Positions 25,701-37,700 of a DNA stretch of 39,276 nt are shown here, piece by piece (position 1 is the first letter of the stretch; the number at the start of each line of letters is the position of its first letter). This DNA comes from Saccoglossus kowalevskii (Eukaryota; Hemichordata; Enteropneusta; Harrimaniidae). The stretch is from assembly GCF_000003605.2 (NCBI RefSeq), contig NW_003148774.1:186358-225633 (forward strand). The letters are read 5' to 3'. Below the pieces are notes generated by a model. It worked only from the letters and a program-made list of their open reading frames with translations, searched no databases and was not told the DNA's origin. A program made the translations under genes and the position numbers.

Positions 25701-28700
25701 ATTGAAACAGACTCTACAAGTGTCAGGGTGAGGCTATGGCATTCTGTCATAATTTTTTCTTCAACTGAAACTTTATTGACTGATACTACTACTTACAGGT
25801 TGTCTATTTTCCGATGGATGTTGCAAGCCAATTCTGAAGTGATATTACGAATACGTTTCCAATCTGAGGAACTAGGTCAGTTTGACCAGACATTGAACTT
25901 TGAAATAGTTGGAACCCGGAGACGTTATCAGCTATATTGTCGTGGTATATGTGCATTTCCCAATATCAGTAGGGAACCAAGGTTTGTGAAATAGTGCTTA
26001 CTATGCTATCTATTACTATGAAGTATATTTAATTAAGTGTTTGAGATTTGTACTTGAAAATGTTGAGGTACCATCTATTCATTAATTTCTTTTGTAGAAT
26101 TGTATTCCCGCATCGGAAGAAAAGCAGAAAAACAGATGAGATTGTCCACAAGAAATTCATCCTGAACAATGAGACATTAGAGTTTGGGCCTCTCCTAAAT
26201 GGCAAGTCTAGAGAACGATACAAGGAAGGGAAATACCCAGAAAACCTTGAGACCATGACTGTGTTGAATACATCTCCACTAGAAGCAGACATAAGTTTTT
26301 GTTTCCAGAATGATAGCCAAGCTGAAACATGGTTGTTAGATCCACCTAATATGTTACTGAAACCTGGTCAATCACAGGTTAGTTTATCACCATCCTTTTA
26401 ATTTCAGTTGACACTATATACTGATCAATACTACTTATATACAAATTGTTTTGGTTTCACACAGACACAGAACACTAGATGCCAAATTTGGATTTTGTGA
26501 ACACAAATTCATTTTTCATTCATTTTAATCATTATGTGAAATGTTTTAAAAATTCTACATGTTTGTGTTATTAGGAACTTACTGTATGGGCTTACCCTAA
26601 GAATAAAGGATTCTTTGAAGACCAGATAGTATGCTGTATTCGGGAGAATCCAGAGCCTGTCCTATTCAAAGTATCTTGCTATGGTGTCAGACCTGAACTA
26701 GAACTGGATAAAAAGACTCTACATTTTGAAAGAGTACTTTTGCATAGGTAACCTGATTTATGTGATTTCTCAAGCCTTCAATTTATACTGACAGAAGATA
26801 TAAGTGTTTTAGCATTGTGTACCAATGTGTGTGTTTATTCAGAATGATTCAATATTGATATTGTTATATTCTCTGCTCATCATCAGGAAGGACACCAAAA
26901 CTATCTATCTTCGCAATAGTACCTTGCTTCCCGTTGCCTGGAAGGTCAATGGTCTGGAAAATTTAGGTGATGACTTCTCCATGCCACAGGAGCAAGGAAT
27001 CATTGAACCCAAATCAGAGTATCCCTTACAAGCTCATTTCAGGGCAATGAAGCCAATTAATCTCAAGAAGATTATTCGACTTGAGGTTAGTATCTCTCTA
27101 TCTTGATAATGTAAATACATGTTTTTGCAACTTTGTTTGTGTATATATTATGGTATATACTATGGTGTGTGTCATGCACACATTACATGTTTACTTTCAT
27201 TAATATAATTTGTTGTGCTTCAAATTTTGTACACTTAATTTACTGCTATTTCTTCAGGTATCTGATGTGGATAACATTGTGGGTCTACTCCATTCTGAGA
27301 ATGTTCAAGTACAGGCTGAGGCATATGATGTTGCTTTAGACATGAGTTTCCCAAGAGGAGCCGATGGCGGGCTAGACTTTGGTATTATCCGTGTTATGGA
27401 TGAAACCAAGCAAACATGTTCTATCAAGAACAAGGGCAAATATGAAATTCAGTATGCGTAAGTATCATGATATTAATTTGAATATTTCAGTGTGATGTTT
27501 TTACATCATCCTGTAAAGCTAGCCAGTAGTGCTGAACCTTGTATGCTAGGTGAATACTGGTTAAAAAATAATATTTTTGAATTCAATATTTTAATAGATG
27601 AGTGTCTGAATGAAATTTGTTGTTTTTATAAAACTGTGATTTATAAGATGGTTTCAGCTCATTCAGAAATCACTGTATGTCTTACCCTTTACAGCTAATA
27701 TATAACAGTGTACACTTCTATGTGTTGTATTGTAGATTTCAATTTGATCAAACAGAGGACATGAAAGATGTGTCGCCACTCTTTTCAGTATTACCTCAAA
27801 AAGGTACACTGATAAACAGTGACAGACCAACTCAGGTACAAGTGATATTCCGATCTAGAGAAGAGATCACTATAAGGGATCAGCCAGTTCTCAAGTGTCA
27901 GGTATGTGTGTCATGCAACACATATTTTTCTTTTTCTTTGCACTGTGCTTTTCTATCAGTGAGAAGGACTTTGTTTCATGTTTGTAAACCATATATTGAT
28001 TGATTGACAGGTAATAGAACCAAACATCACTGATGGTGGAGAGACTATTGCTAGCATTCCTGTCAAACTAAGTGTACGCGCAGTGTTTAGTAAATACACT
28101 ATCTCACCAGTTAACGATATTAACTTTGGGTCTATGTTGCTGAATCAACGTAGAACTAGAACATTTACCATTGAAAACAAGGGAGAGTTTGACTTCAAGT
28201 ACACCATTTCTAAGATGATCAAAGATGTACCAATACAGACTCAACAACAAAAGGGTAGAATGTAAGTATTCAACAAATTTGTCATTAGCTATATTGCTGT
28301 ATACTTTACTCAGCTATGTTTGTTTGATTCATGGCTTCCTAAATTTGAGTGTATATCTTTACTACCTGCTGTGCTTCATGTTGGCTGAAATATAGAAATC
28401 TAGTTGTGGACCCCAATAACTTTATTTCTTGAAAATTTACTTTTAAAGACATGGTTATGAACATGTTTTCTTTACATTTAAATTTACAATCCAGGATAAC
28501 ATTTATAGATAACATTTTCTGAATCATTGCTTTGCATTCTAATTGTATTAAATGTTGCTGTAATGCATGTCATATATCTATGGCTTCTAACTTTGTTACA
28601 GGTATAGTGTTGCTTTCAACTTGCTTTACCTGCATAGTGTATAAACTGGATGCTATTACTAACCGTAACAATTACACCCATGTTGTCTGCATGTTAAATC

Positions 28701-31700
28701 TCAGGATTACATAGCACGTATGACCACCTGCCCCAATACTTAATATCATCATTAACTGGGGCTGGTATTGCTAAGTGTAATTGTGCTAAAAGTAACTTAC
28801 TCATTTTTTGTAAAAATTGAGATAGTAAAGTGTTCGTTAAAGATAGTGTTATTTTGCATACTGTACAATACTTTATTTTCACTTGGAATAAATTTTCGCT
28901 ATTTTCGCTGAAGGGTTGCTTCAGTGAAAATAAAATCAAGCGAATATACTTTTTTTCTTCTGTCTCACATTCAACTCGTCAGAAATTAGTAAAAATAAAT
29001 TCCATACAAAACACCCAAAAAGCCTTTTCAGCGAAAATCAATTCCAGCTTAAATAAAGTATTTTACAGTACATGTATATGTTTAAATGTTGGCAAAGTTT
29101 TGTTGCAGGAATAATGCATGGCAGTATCATTATGGTCAAAGCTTTAAACTAATTTATCTTTTTGTTTGCTGTGTGTGTGGATTTTTTAACTTGATAAATG
29201 TGTAATTTCTATAGGCAAGTCCCTGGTAGGCGCAGTCGGTCAAGGGATGGGTCCAGCTCTGGACGCTCTATCGCCAGACCAAGGCGTGCAGAGTCAATAA
29301 GGTAGGGGTGCCACACTGTCAATCATGCCAACTCAATAATCAATTCATTAATTAAATATTGCTTTGATTTTCTCTCTAGAATCTCTCATCACACTAATAT
29401 CTTTTCTATTGTATTCTGTTTCTCTCTCTTCTCTATACAGTCTACATATGTTCGACTCAGTAGCCATTCAGTGCCAATATATGCTATTCTACTCTGGACT
29501 AAAAAATATCTGCAAGTTTAAAAACATGCATATATTATAAGCCCTGAGTGTATAATGGAAAATTATTTATGAACAAAAAACGACATTCATATGATGCCTG
29601 GAGACCCCCTCCAAACAGTTGATATGTGAAATGGTTGCGATTCATCCAAATCATATTTTGTACATTTCTTTATTAGTCACTGTTAATATATTCTTCATTC
29701 TGTCTAGGTAATCGTTGTACTAACTAAAAGGTATACCTAGTTCTAGGTGTAAATGTTTCATCCATCATTTCATACTCTCAAAAAGCATTGAAAAATTGGG
29801 ATGCATGCATTAATGTGTACAAACTTTAGTGTCATATTTTTTCTCAGTGTATATTATTCATCGTATATGTCTTCATTGATGTCATGTCTTCATTAATCAT
29901 AACACACTATTTAAAAAGTAATTTCTTCTAGTATACATTTTTCTGTTGTAAATTGAATTTTAACTGAATTAAACCTTAATGTATTACACGATATTCTGAA
30001 ATATAACAAATACTATGCTGCAGATGAGTTGGGATTTGGGTAACTGAATCAAGCACAATAAGTATAGACTTATAAATTTGTATATCTTTACATTGTTTGT
30101 GATTAAACCTTGGCATTGTCAGCTTTAATGTACTACAAGGTGTATGCCTTCGGATTGATAACTTATTTGTTTTGCATCAGGCAAGAAATGGGTGGCGGCG
30201 GTGGTGGTGCTAACCAGACACGTCTTATGCTGGGACCATTCACAGTATACCCTGCATTTGGATTGGTAATGCCAGGTGCACAGCAGATTATAACAGTGGA
30301 CTGTGGTCCAGAGGCAGTTAACAAGTTTGAAGAGGTACCAGTTACTTCGTATTCTTAATAATATTGTTTTATGTTATCATATATCACATTCTATGCTCTA
30401 CATAAAGTTACATTTGAGTTTTAAGTGTTTGTGAATTCAGAAGTGAAGCTCAAAATAAAATAATGCAAACCTATTACAAAACTTCATGTTAATAATGATG
30501 TTCTCTTCTTTATAGGATATCTGCATTGATATCAGTGACAGAGACCCTAAAGATCACCCACAAGGCATCCCCTACAAACTCATATCTGAGTCCTGTGTAC
30601 CAGGCATTGATACCAATGATGTTGGTGCCATATTTGAAGAGCATCGTGTTTGTAAGAATCTTAGTGTGTTCCTCAACAACCACACCTTGGAGTTAGACAG
30701 TGGTGGTGTCTTTGGAGAAGATGAGAACAAATTTGTATTTGGTAATGTTATTGTGGGTAGGAAAGCAAAAGCCAGGTTCAAGATTATCAATAACAACAAG
30801 GTAAAAGTTGAAATCAATTCTATTTATAATAATATGGTAAATGATAAGAAATTATTAATAACACCAATGTTGAATATGTATCGTACTGGTATGTGTGTCT
30901 ATATCAAACGGGTGTACTTAAATCTTATCCATATTATTACTTTCTATAAACTCTAAACAGGTCCCATGTGATGTGGTGTTTACTTGCAAGCCAGTCTCGT
31001 CAAAACCGTCTTCTAAGCTGCAAGATATTTTTGAAATTGAACCAAACCGTGTTTCGATACCAGCTCACAGTCATACTTATGCCACAGTGAAGTTTACACC
31101 ACCCTCTATGCAGGTAAGAATATGAGTAAACAACTAAAGACAAGATGACTATTTGATCAGCAAGTTCAGGATTGCAGTCACTTATACTTTTATAACATTA
31201 CTCTACTTATGATTTTTGTGAACAATACTTGATTTTATTTAAAATTAGTGAATGGTTTTGTCCATCATTGGTCCCTATAGTGGATATATTATGCCTTCAA
31301 ATTGAAGGCTGGTTTTATAGGTATAAAATTATCCTGTGACTTCATGGAGCATTTTTAGTTATCCTGAATTATTTCTAACATCTGAGTCTTAAAAAGTTAC
31401 AAAAATTGTATTTTTTTTTGTGTACCATAGAACTACTAGCTTCATGATTGTACCAATGAACATTTATGACCAATTTTCTTTACATACAGACATATACAGC
31501 TTATTTTGAGGCTGCAATAGATGGATTGTCCGGTGCATTAGCCAAACAAAGGAACCTAGCATTTGAAGTACAAGGTGAAGGCAATCTACCTAGAATCGTC
31601 ATCAAGAAACCAACTATTCGGAATAAGAAAGGAAACAACTTGTTGCTCTTCCAGAGGATCTTGATTGGACGTAATCAGATTCTACCATTGATTCTGAAGA

Positions 31701-34700
31701 ATGAAGGCACTCTGCCAAGTAAAGTAAGTGTTGCATTCCATTTATAATATAACACAGTGTTGGACATGTCATACTTTAGTTACTGTTTGTACGCCTGTAA
31801 TAGAAACACATTCCTGAACAAGTTGTTTTTCATGCAGACAACCATCCTATCATTGTCACCTGAAAGTTGTCATCTAGTTGGTACTATAATAATGAGCAGG
31901 CACAATAAGTAAACATCTGTAAATAGTGTTTTTAATCTGTGTATGAATGAATGTAAAGCTATTTTGAATTATTACTGGTACATTTACCAATGAAACCAAG
32001 TATACAGTAACTACAGTATTGAATGTACTTGTTTTACACATCAGGTTGATATTGATTTGGAATCACTGGATGGGGCTTTCACTTTGAAGAACTGTAAAGA
32101 TACACAGTTGATTTATCCCATAATAGATGAGGATGAGGATGATGGTAAGATCACACAATGTTATCTAATATCATGATGTTTTTGTGATTTGGCTGGTTGA
32201 TTCTCACCCAACCATTTTTAAATCGTATAATATCAATGGAATACATATAAATCATGAATATGGCATTGAGTTATGTTAGGTACTGTATTTACAAGTAGAA
32301 ATATAACTTATACACATTTTTACAAACAAATTAATTTGTCATGTATACTCAGGATAAATAAGATCTGCAATTCACGGCTGTGTGATTCGATACAGGTTGT
32401 AATTTTCCTAATCCCCTTTCTTTGATACATATTTATTGAATCTTGATTTAGGTTGGCAATTTTGACATGTAATTTTATTTTCCAGAAGATGACTATTTTT
32501 CAGAAAAGCGTCCACACACTGCTTCCTTGATTGTTGACGTTGGAGAAGAAGCTAAATTTGATGTGACCTTTGTTGCAAATGGTACTGAGCGAAGTGAAGG
32601 TACAATTAAGATATCAGTACAAGACAACCAGTATGAAGACACCATGATTCAGTTAGTTGGAGAAGGCTATGAAGATGATATTACTCTAGATAATATTCAT
32701 GGATGTATTAATAATGAAAATATTGAAGCATTATTAAGTCAAGAAGAAGTATCAGGTAAAGAAGTTTATAATTTTATCTGTGTGACAATTTGTTAGCAAT
32801 GTTTTACTAAGTTTGCATAAATTGACATTGCTTACAGGTCCTCCAGTTGTATTATTTATACAACTCTTGCTCTGTTACTTTCTAACATTTTCATATTACT
32901 ATTTTCACCTTTCAGCTGCTCCTTCCAACTTAATCAACTTTGGTGACTGTCACATAGGAGAACCTAGAACTTTATCTTTCACTATGACCAACCACAGTAA
33001 AGCAGACATTGTGAGATTCCAGTGGCCTGAACACCCTGAGTGCAAATTCTCACCAATGATTGGACATCTTTATCCTGCTTCTGCTAAAGATATGACTATT
33101 ACTTTTAAAACTGATGTACCCAAGACTATTGAGGAAGCCATTATATCTTGCAAAGTTACCAAGATCACTTTTGATTTACCACCAAACCAGGTAAGTTCCT
33201 CTCACCTTCCTGTAGCTTTGATAGAAGTAGTGTTTCAGGATCCATGTCATTATGTGGACTCTCAATCCATGCATGCATTCTACCTTTTAATATTTGGGAC
33301 TAATGATTCCATCCTTTGGATTATAATAACAGTTAAATGATTGGGATGACCGTATGAGAGTTGTTAAATGGATAGACGTGCCCACCCAACCGGCTAGACA
33401 ACAGGTATCAGCAGAAGCTGCAAGTAGACCAAAGTCAAACTCAGAACTCAAGAAGGAAGAACGCGAGAGCAAAAGAGATCACAAAAAACAAGCAGAGCTA
33501 GAAAAAGAGAGAGAAAGAGAAAGGGAAAGGGAGCGATTGGAAGAAGAAATGAGAAAGAAAGCTATGGAGCCTGTACAGACGCCTAGGCCTGCAAAGAGAA
33601 AGGTTGTGGAGACAGAACCAGAGCCAGAATTTACTGCTGTAGAGGATACTGCTAGAGATATTGATCTGATTGTCAGTGCCAATGCCGATTACTCAAAGTA
33701 TAAATGCAAGACAGATTCTGTACACTTTAAAGACACACTTATGTTTCAGACAAGAGTTTACCAGTAAGTAGTTGTATTAACTATTGTCATGATATATGCT
33801 ATTGTTGGCTTTTAGAGAGATTCATTCAAGGTTCAGTAAAATTAGTATGAAAGAGTACCTGAAAATATGGGAACCAACTACAGTCGCATGATGCTTTTGA
33901 ACATTAATTACATAATTTTAAGAATAATGCAACCTGATACTTTGTAACAAATATTAATTATTTTTGACAGATTTCAGTTAAATAACAAGGGTAATGTGCA
34001 GCTGGACTACAACTGGCAAGTAATCCTGGAAGATAGCAGGAAATCAGTTAGCTTCGCTGATGAGGACAATCTACGTTTAACAACTCCGCGTAGTTTCAGT
34101 GCTGTCACTGACATACCTGAGATTATACCATTTAGCATTGAACCTGATGTTGGCACTGTCGCTGTTGGCAAGAAACAAAACTTTACTGTCAAGTTTTCAC
34201 CCATTGATGTACATGAATTTGAAGGCAGGTTGATTTGCAGGTGAGTTACCTACCATATTTAACAGGTTGGTATGGAAAATGCATTGTGACATGCTGATTA
34301 GTATTGCTGGACACTAAGGCAAGAATGTAGTTGCGTGTGCCAATAGACTTTAGATGCAAACGGTAGCTGAAATCTTGAGAACCACAATATTTGTTTTTGC
34401 TGTTCAAATAGTATTCATGTCAACTGCATTAAAACACTATTAGATGCAGAAGTTTGTCCTGAACATAAGAATGCAAAAATAGCATGGCACTGAAATATTA
34501 GAATATTGTCAGCTTACAGAACTATCAGTGCCAGTATATTTTATTAGTCAAATTACTGCCATTAAGCCAGATCCTATCATTGTTACGAAATTAGTGACCA
34601 GTTAATGTCATAGCATCATATTATATTATTGTTAATGTTTTTTACACTAAGTCAGTTGCACATTATCAATGTACATTCTCATAATTATAGAATACACAAC

Positions 34701-37700
34701 TTAGAGGAAGGGAAACAAGGTCCAGTCATCTTGGTACGTGGGCGTAGTTTAATGCCGTACTGTCACTTTGAACTTGAAGACTCTGACTACATAACTGGAG
34801 CACGTCGCAATCCTGCATTACCGGGACCCAAAGGTGCACCCCCTGGATCCACTTTAGATGCCAATACTAGAGTTATAGAGTTTAGTTCAGTTGGTATTAA
34901 TGTCAAAAATTCAAGGTATGGATCAGTATATGTTGAATATCAGTCTGTGATGTATAATTATATGAGGCAGTCATCATGTTATTCACTACAACAAACATTT
35001 CTAAGTGTTTTATTATGATTATAATCATCAAGGGGGCTTGTCTTTCAGGCAATTTTTCATCGTGAATCCCACTCAGGCCAATTATTCATTTATCTGGTCA
35101 TGTGACGATGAAGAGGATGCAAAAAATCCCACGGTATTCCACTGTGGTGCTCCAGGGGGACTTATCAACTCTGGAAAGAAACACCTAGTAAGTTTTCTAT
35201 TACTCTAATCATTTAAAAATCTTCCACGACTGTTTTCTTGGTTAATGTGAGTTAATATTTGTTTTATATCTTTTTTTTTCTAAGGTCAGCTTCGCTTACA
35301 TACCAAATCAGCTTGGTATTGTGGAATCATTCTGGCGGTTTAGCATACCCGAACAAAATATCTCTGTACCCTTCTTACTTGTTGGTAATACAAGAGAACC
35401 TGCCATTTCTACAGATAGATCACATATCAACTTTAAATCTCTTTTGCTAGGTAAGCATGTTATTCTTGGGTGTGGTTTCCTGTGTCTGGTAATTAATAGA
35501 CCCACTTACCGGTACAGCTTTGCATTTGTACTTTATCTGTAGAATAGGCTCAGCTGTAGATGTTGTATTTTCTGTGAGTGCTGGCATCTAGTGCCTATAC
35601 ACCTAATATGAACATGCTATTATTACACATGGTAATTTAGCAAATTGATTTATATTTTCCTAAAAATCCTTCTGTAGTGATATGCAATCATACAAACCAA
35701 CTTTCAACTTTTCTGCTACTTGTATTTGTTTGTACACAATTGTTTTGGTTATTAACATTCCAGAGATATTTCACTCAACTACTTTTTTTGCCTTGCAGGT
35801 CATCGGGCTAGAGAGACTGTATGTTTAATTAATAACGAGTCACTTGCCTTTGAATATGAAATTCTTGAATCATCGTGTCACTCTGAAGGCTTCGCATCGC
35901 ACTTGGATGTAACTCCACTCAAAGCCATTGTACCACCCAATTCTAGGTAAGCAGTTTGATTGAATATTATGTTTATTTCAAGTCCACTTAAAATACATTC
36001 TCATTCTCTGATTAAGTGGGCATAGATCATAACACATGTTAATGGTGAATTCAAATTCAAACAAATACATACTTTATAAATCCCCATTCAAGACTGGCGG
36101 CCATTTTGTTTTGACAAGTGCAATTCTGAATCCATATCTTGTTTTGAATCCATATGTACAAACTGTATTATGATAAACAAAACTTAAACTTGATAACTAA
36201 CAGGGACTATGTTATGCAATTACTTGTTTATTCAGGTTGCCTATTGACATCTATTTTGCACCAGTGGTGGAGAAGGAAGTTAACTTTAATCTTGAGATCA
36301 ACATACAGAGAAAGACACTGCCGATTTATCTCAATGTTAAGGCAGAAGGTTACTCAATGAATGCAGCATTGCTCTGTGAAGACTCCTTTGGGAAAAAAGT
36401 GGAACTCACATCAAAGGGACTTAATGAAATAAACTTTGCTGAGGTATGTATTCTATGTGTGCAATAGTCATGATTGCTGTTACAGTCCGATTTACTCTAA
36501 ACCGTCAGTCATGGTTGCTGTCACAGCCTGATTTACTCTAAGACTGTTTGAATTTTGTGAAATAAATTTTCAGGAGTTTCGTGAATCAGTAAAAATCAAC
36601 TAATTTGTAGCGGTGGGTTCCTACGACAACGATTGACTTTTCTGAAATATTGTACTCCTGAATGTCATTGAATTGTCAAATCATGAACATTTCTAGCTGG
36701 AAAAATTAAATGGTTTACAGTACTTACTGCAATGTTTTCTGTAGCAATAGTAAATTACACAAGATACATTTGAAGCAACACTTTGGGTGGGAACTATAAA
36801 TACTAAGAATATAAAACATTCAGCCATTTTGCTATTCTTTCTCTCCAGGTGGAAATGAATGAAAAGGCAGTTCGTCAACTTTGGATTGTTAATTCTGGAC
36901 GGTTTAACTTTGATTTTGAATGGACACTAAATGAAAGATCTGGTAGAAGAGAAAAGATGATGAGTATTACACCAGGCTTGGGTGGTGTGTCTCATAATGA
37001 TAGAAAGAAATGCACATTGTCATTTAAACCACCTGGTAAAGTTACACTCAGAGGATGTGAACTCTCCCTCAAGGTGTGTATACTTACTTATTTTTTTTAT
37101 TTGGTAATTTACAATGTTTTCATATTATATTTAATCATTGTAAAAACAAACCTTTTTTTTATAATCATAATAATTTGACTGTAATTCTATTTTGTTCTTA
37201 GATTACCAACGGTCCAATATATAACATTAATGTGACTGGTTACGGTGTAGCCCCTGGGCTTCATTTCTCATTTACCAAGTATGACTTTGGCCCCTGTTTT
37301 ATCTACCGAGCTGGTATGCCTGAACATAAAGCATTGCTGAAAGTCACAAACAGGGACAACAAAGATATCAGGTGAGGGTATCAATTTCTGCTAGAATAGT
37401 TTTGATTCACAATAACTTGAAAATGATCAAATTGGTAATGATTCTGATTTCTAATTGTAAATTATTTTTTTTGCACAGCTTGGATTGTCATTATACCAGT
37501 ACAACTTACCTTGATGTCCAGTTTGAAGCCACCGTGCTAGAAGCCGATAAAAGTATTGATATCCCATTTACATTTTATCCTCGAGAGTCCATCAAATACC
37601 ATGAAATCATTCCATTTGAGATTAATGGACTGTCCAGGACAAATATTGAAGTTTTCGGAGAAGGTACAGAGATGAGAGTGGAGGTGGTCAACCCACGGGA

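Noticed and set aside
29440..29540. Alternative HYDIN exon after the strong CT-rich acceptor in intron 54
   Set aside because: In the carried phase it reaches a stop after some 30 residues with no family similarity; exon 55 joins exon 54 cleanly without it.
32839..32915. Upstream acceptor extending exon 61
   Set aside because: The frame is open but encodes a hydrophobic stretch foreign to the family; the acceptor at 32915 is better and gives the conserved junction.
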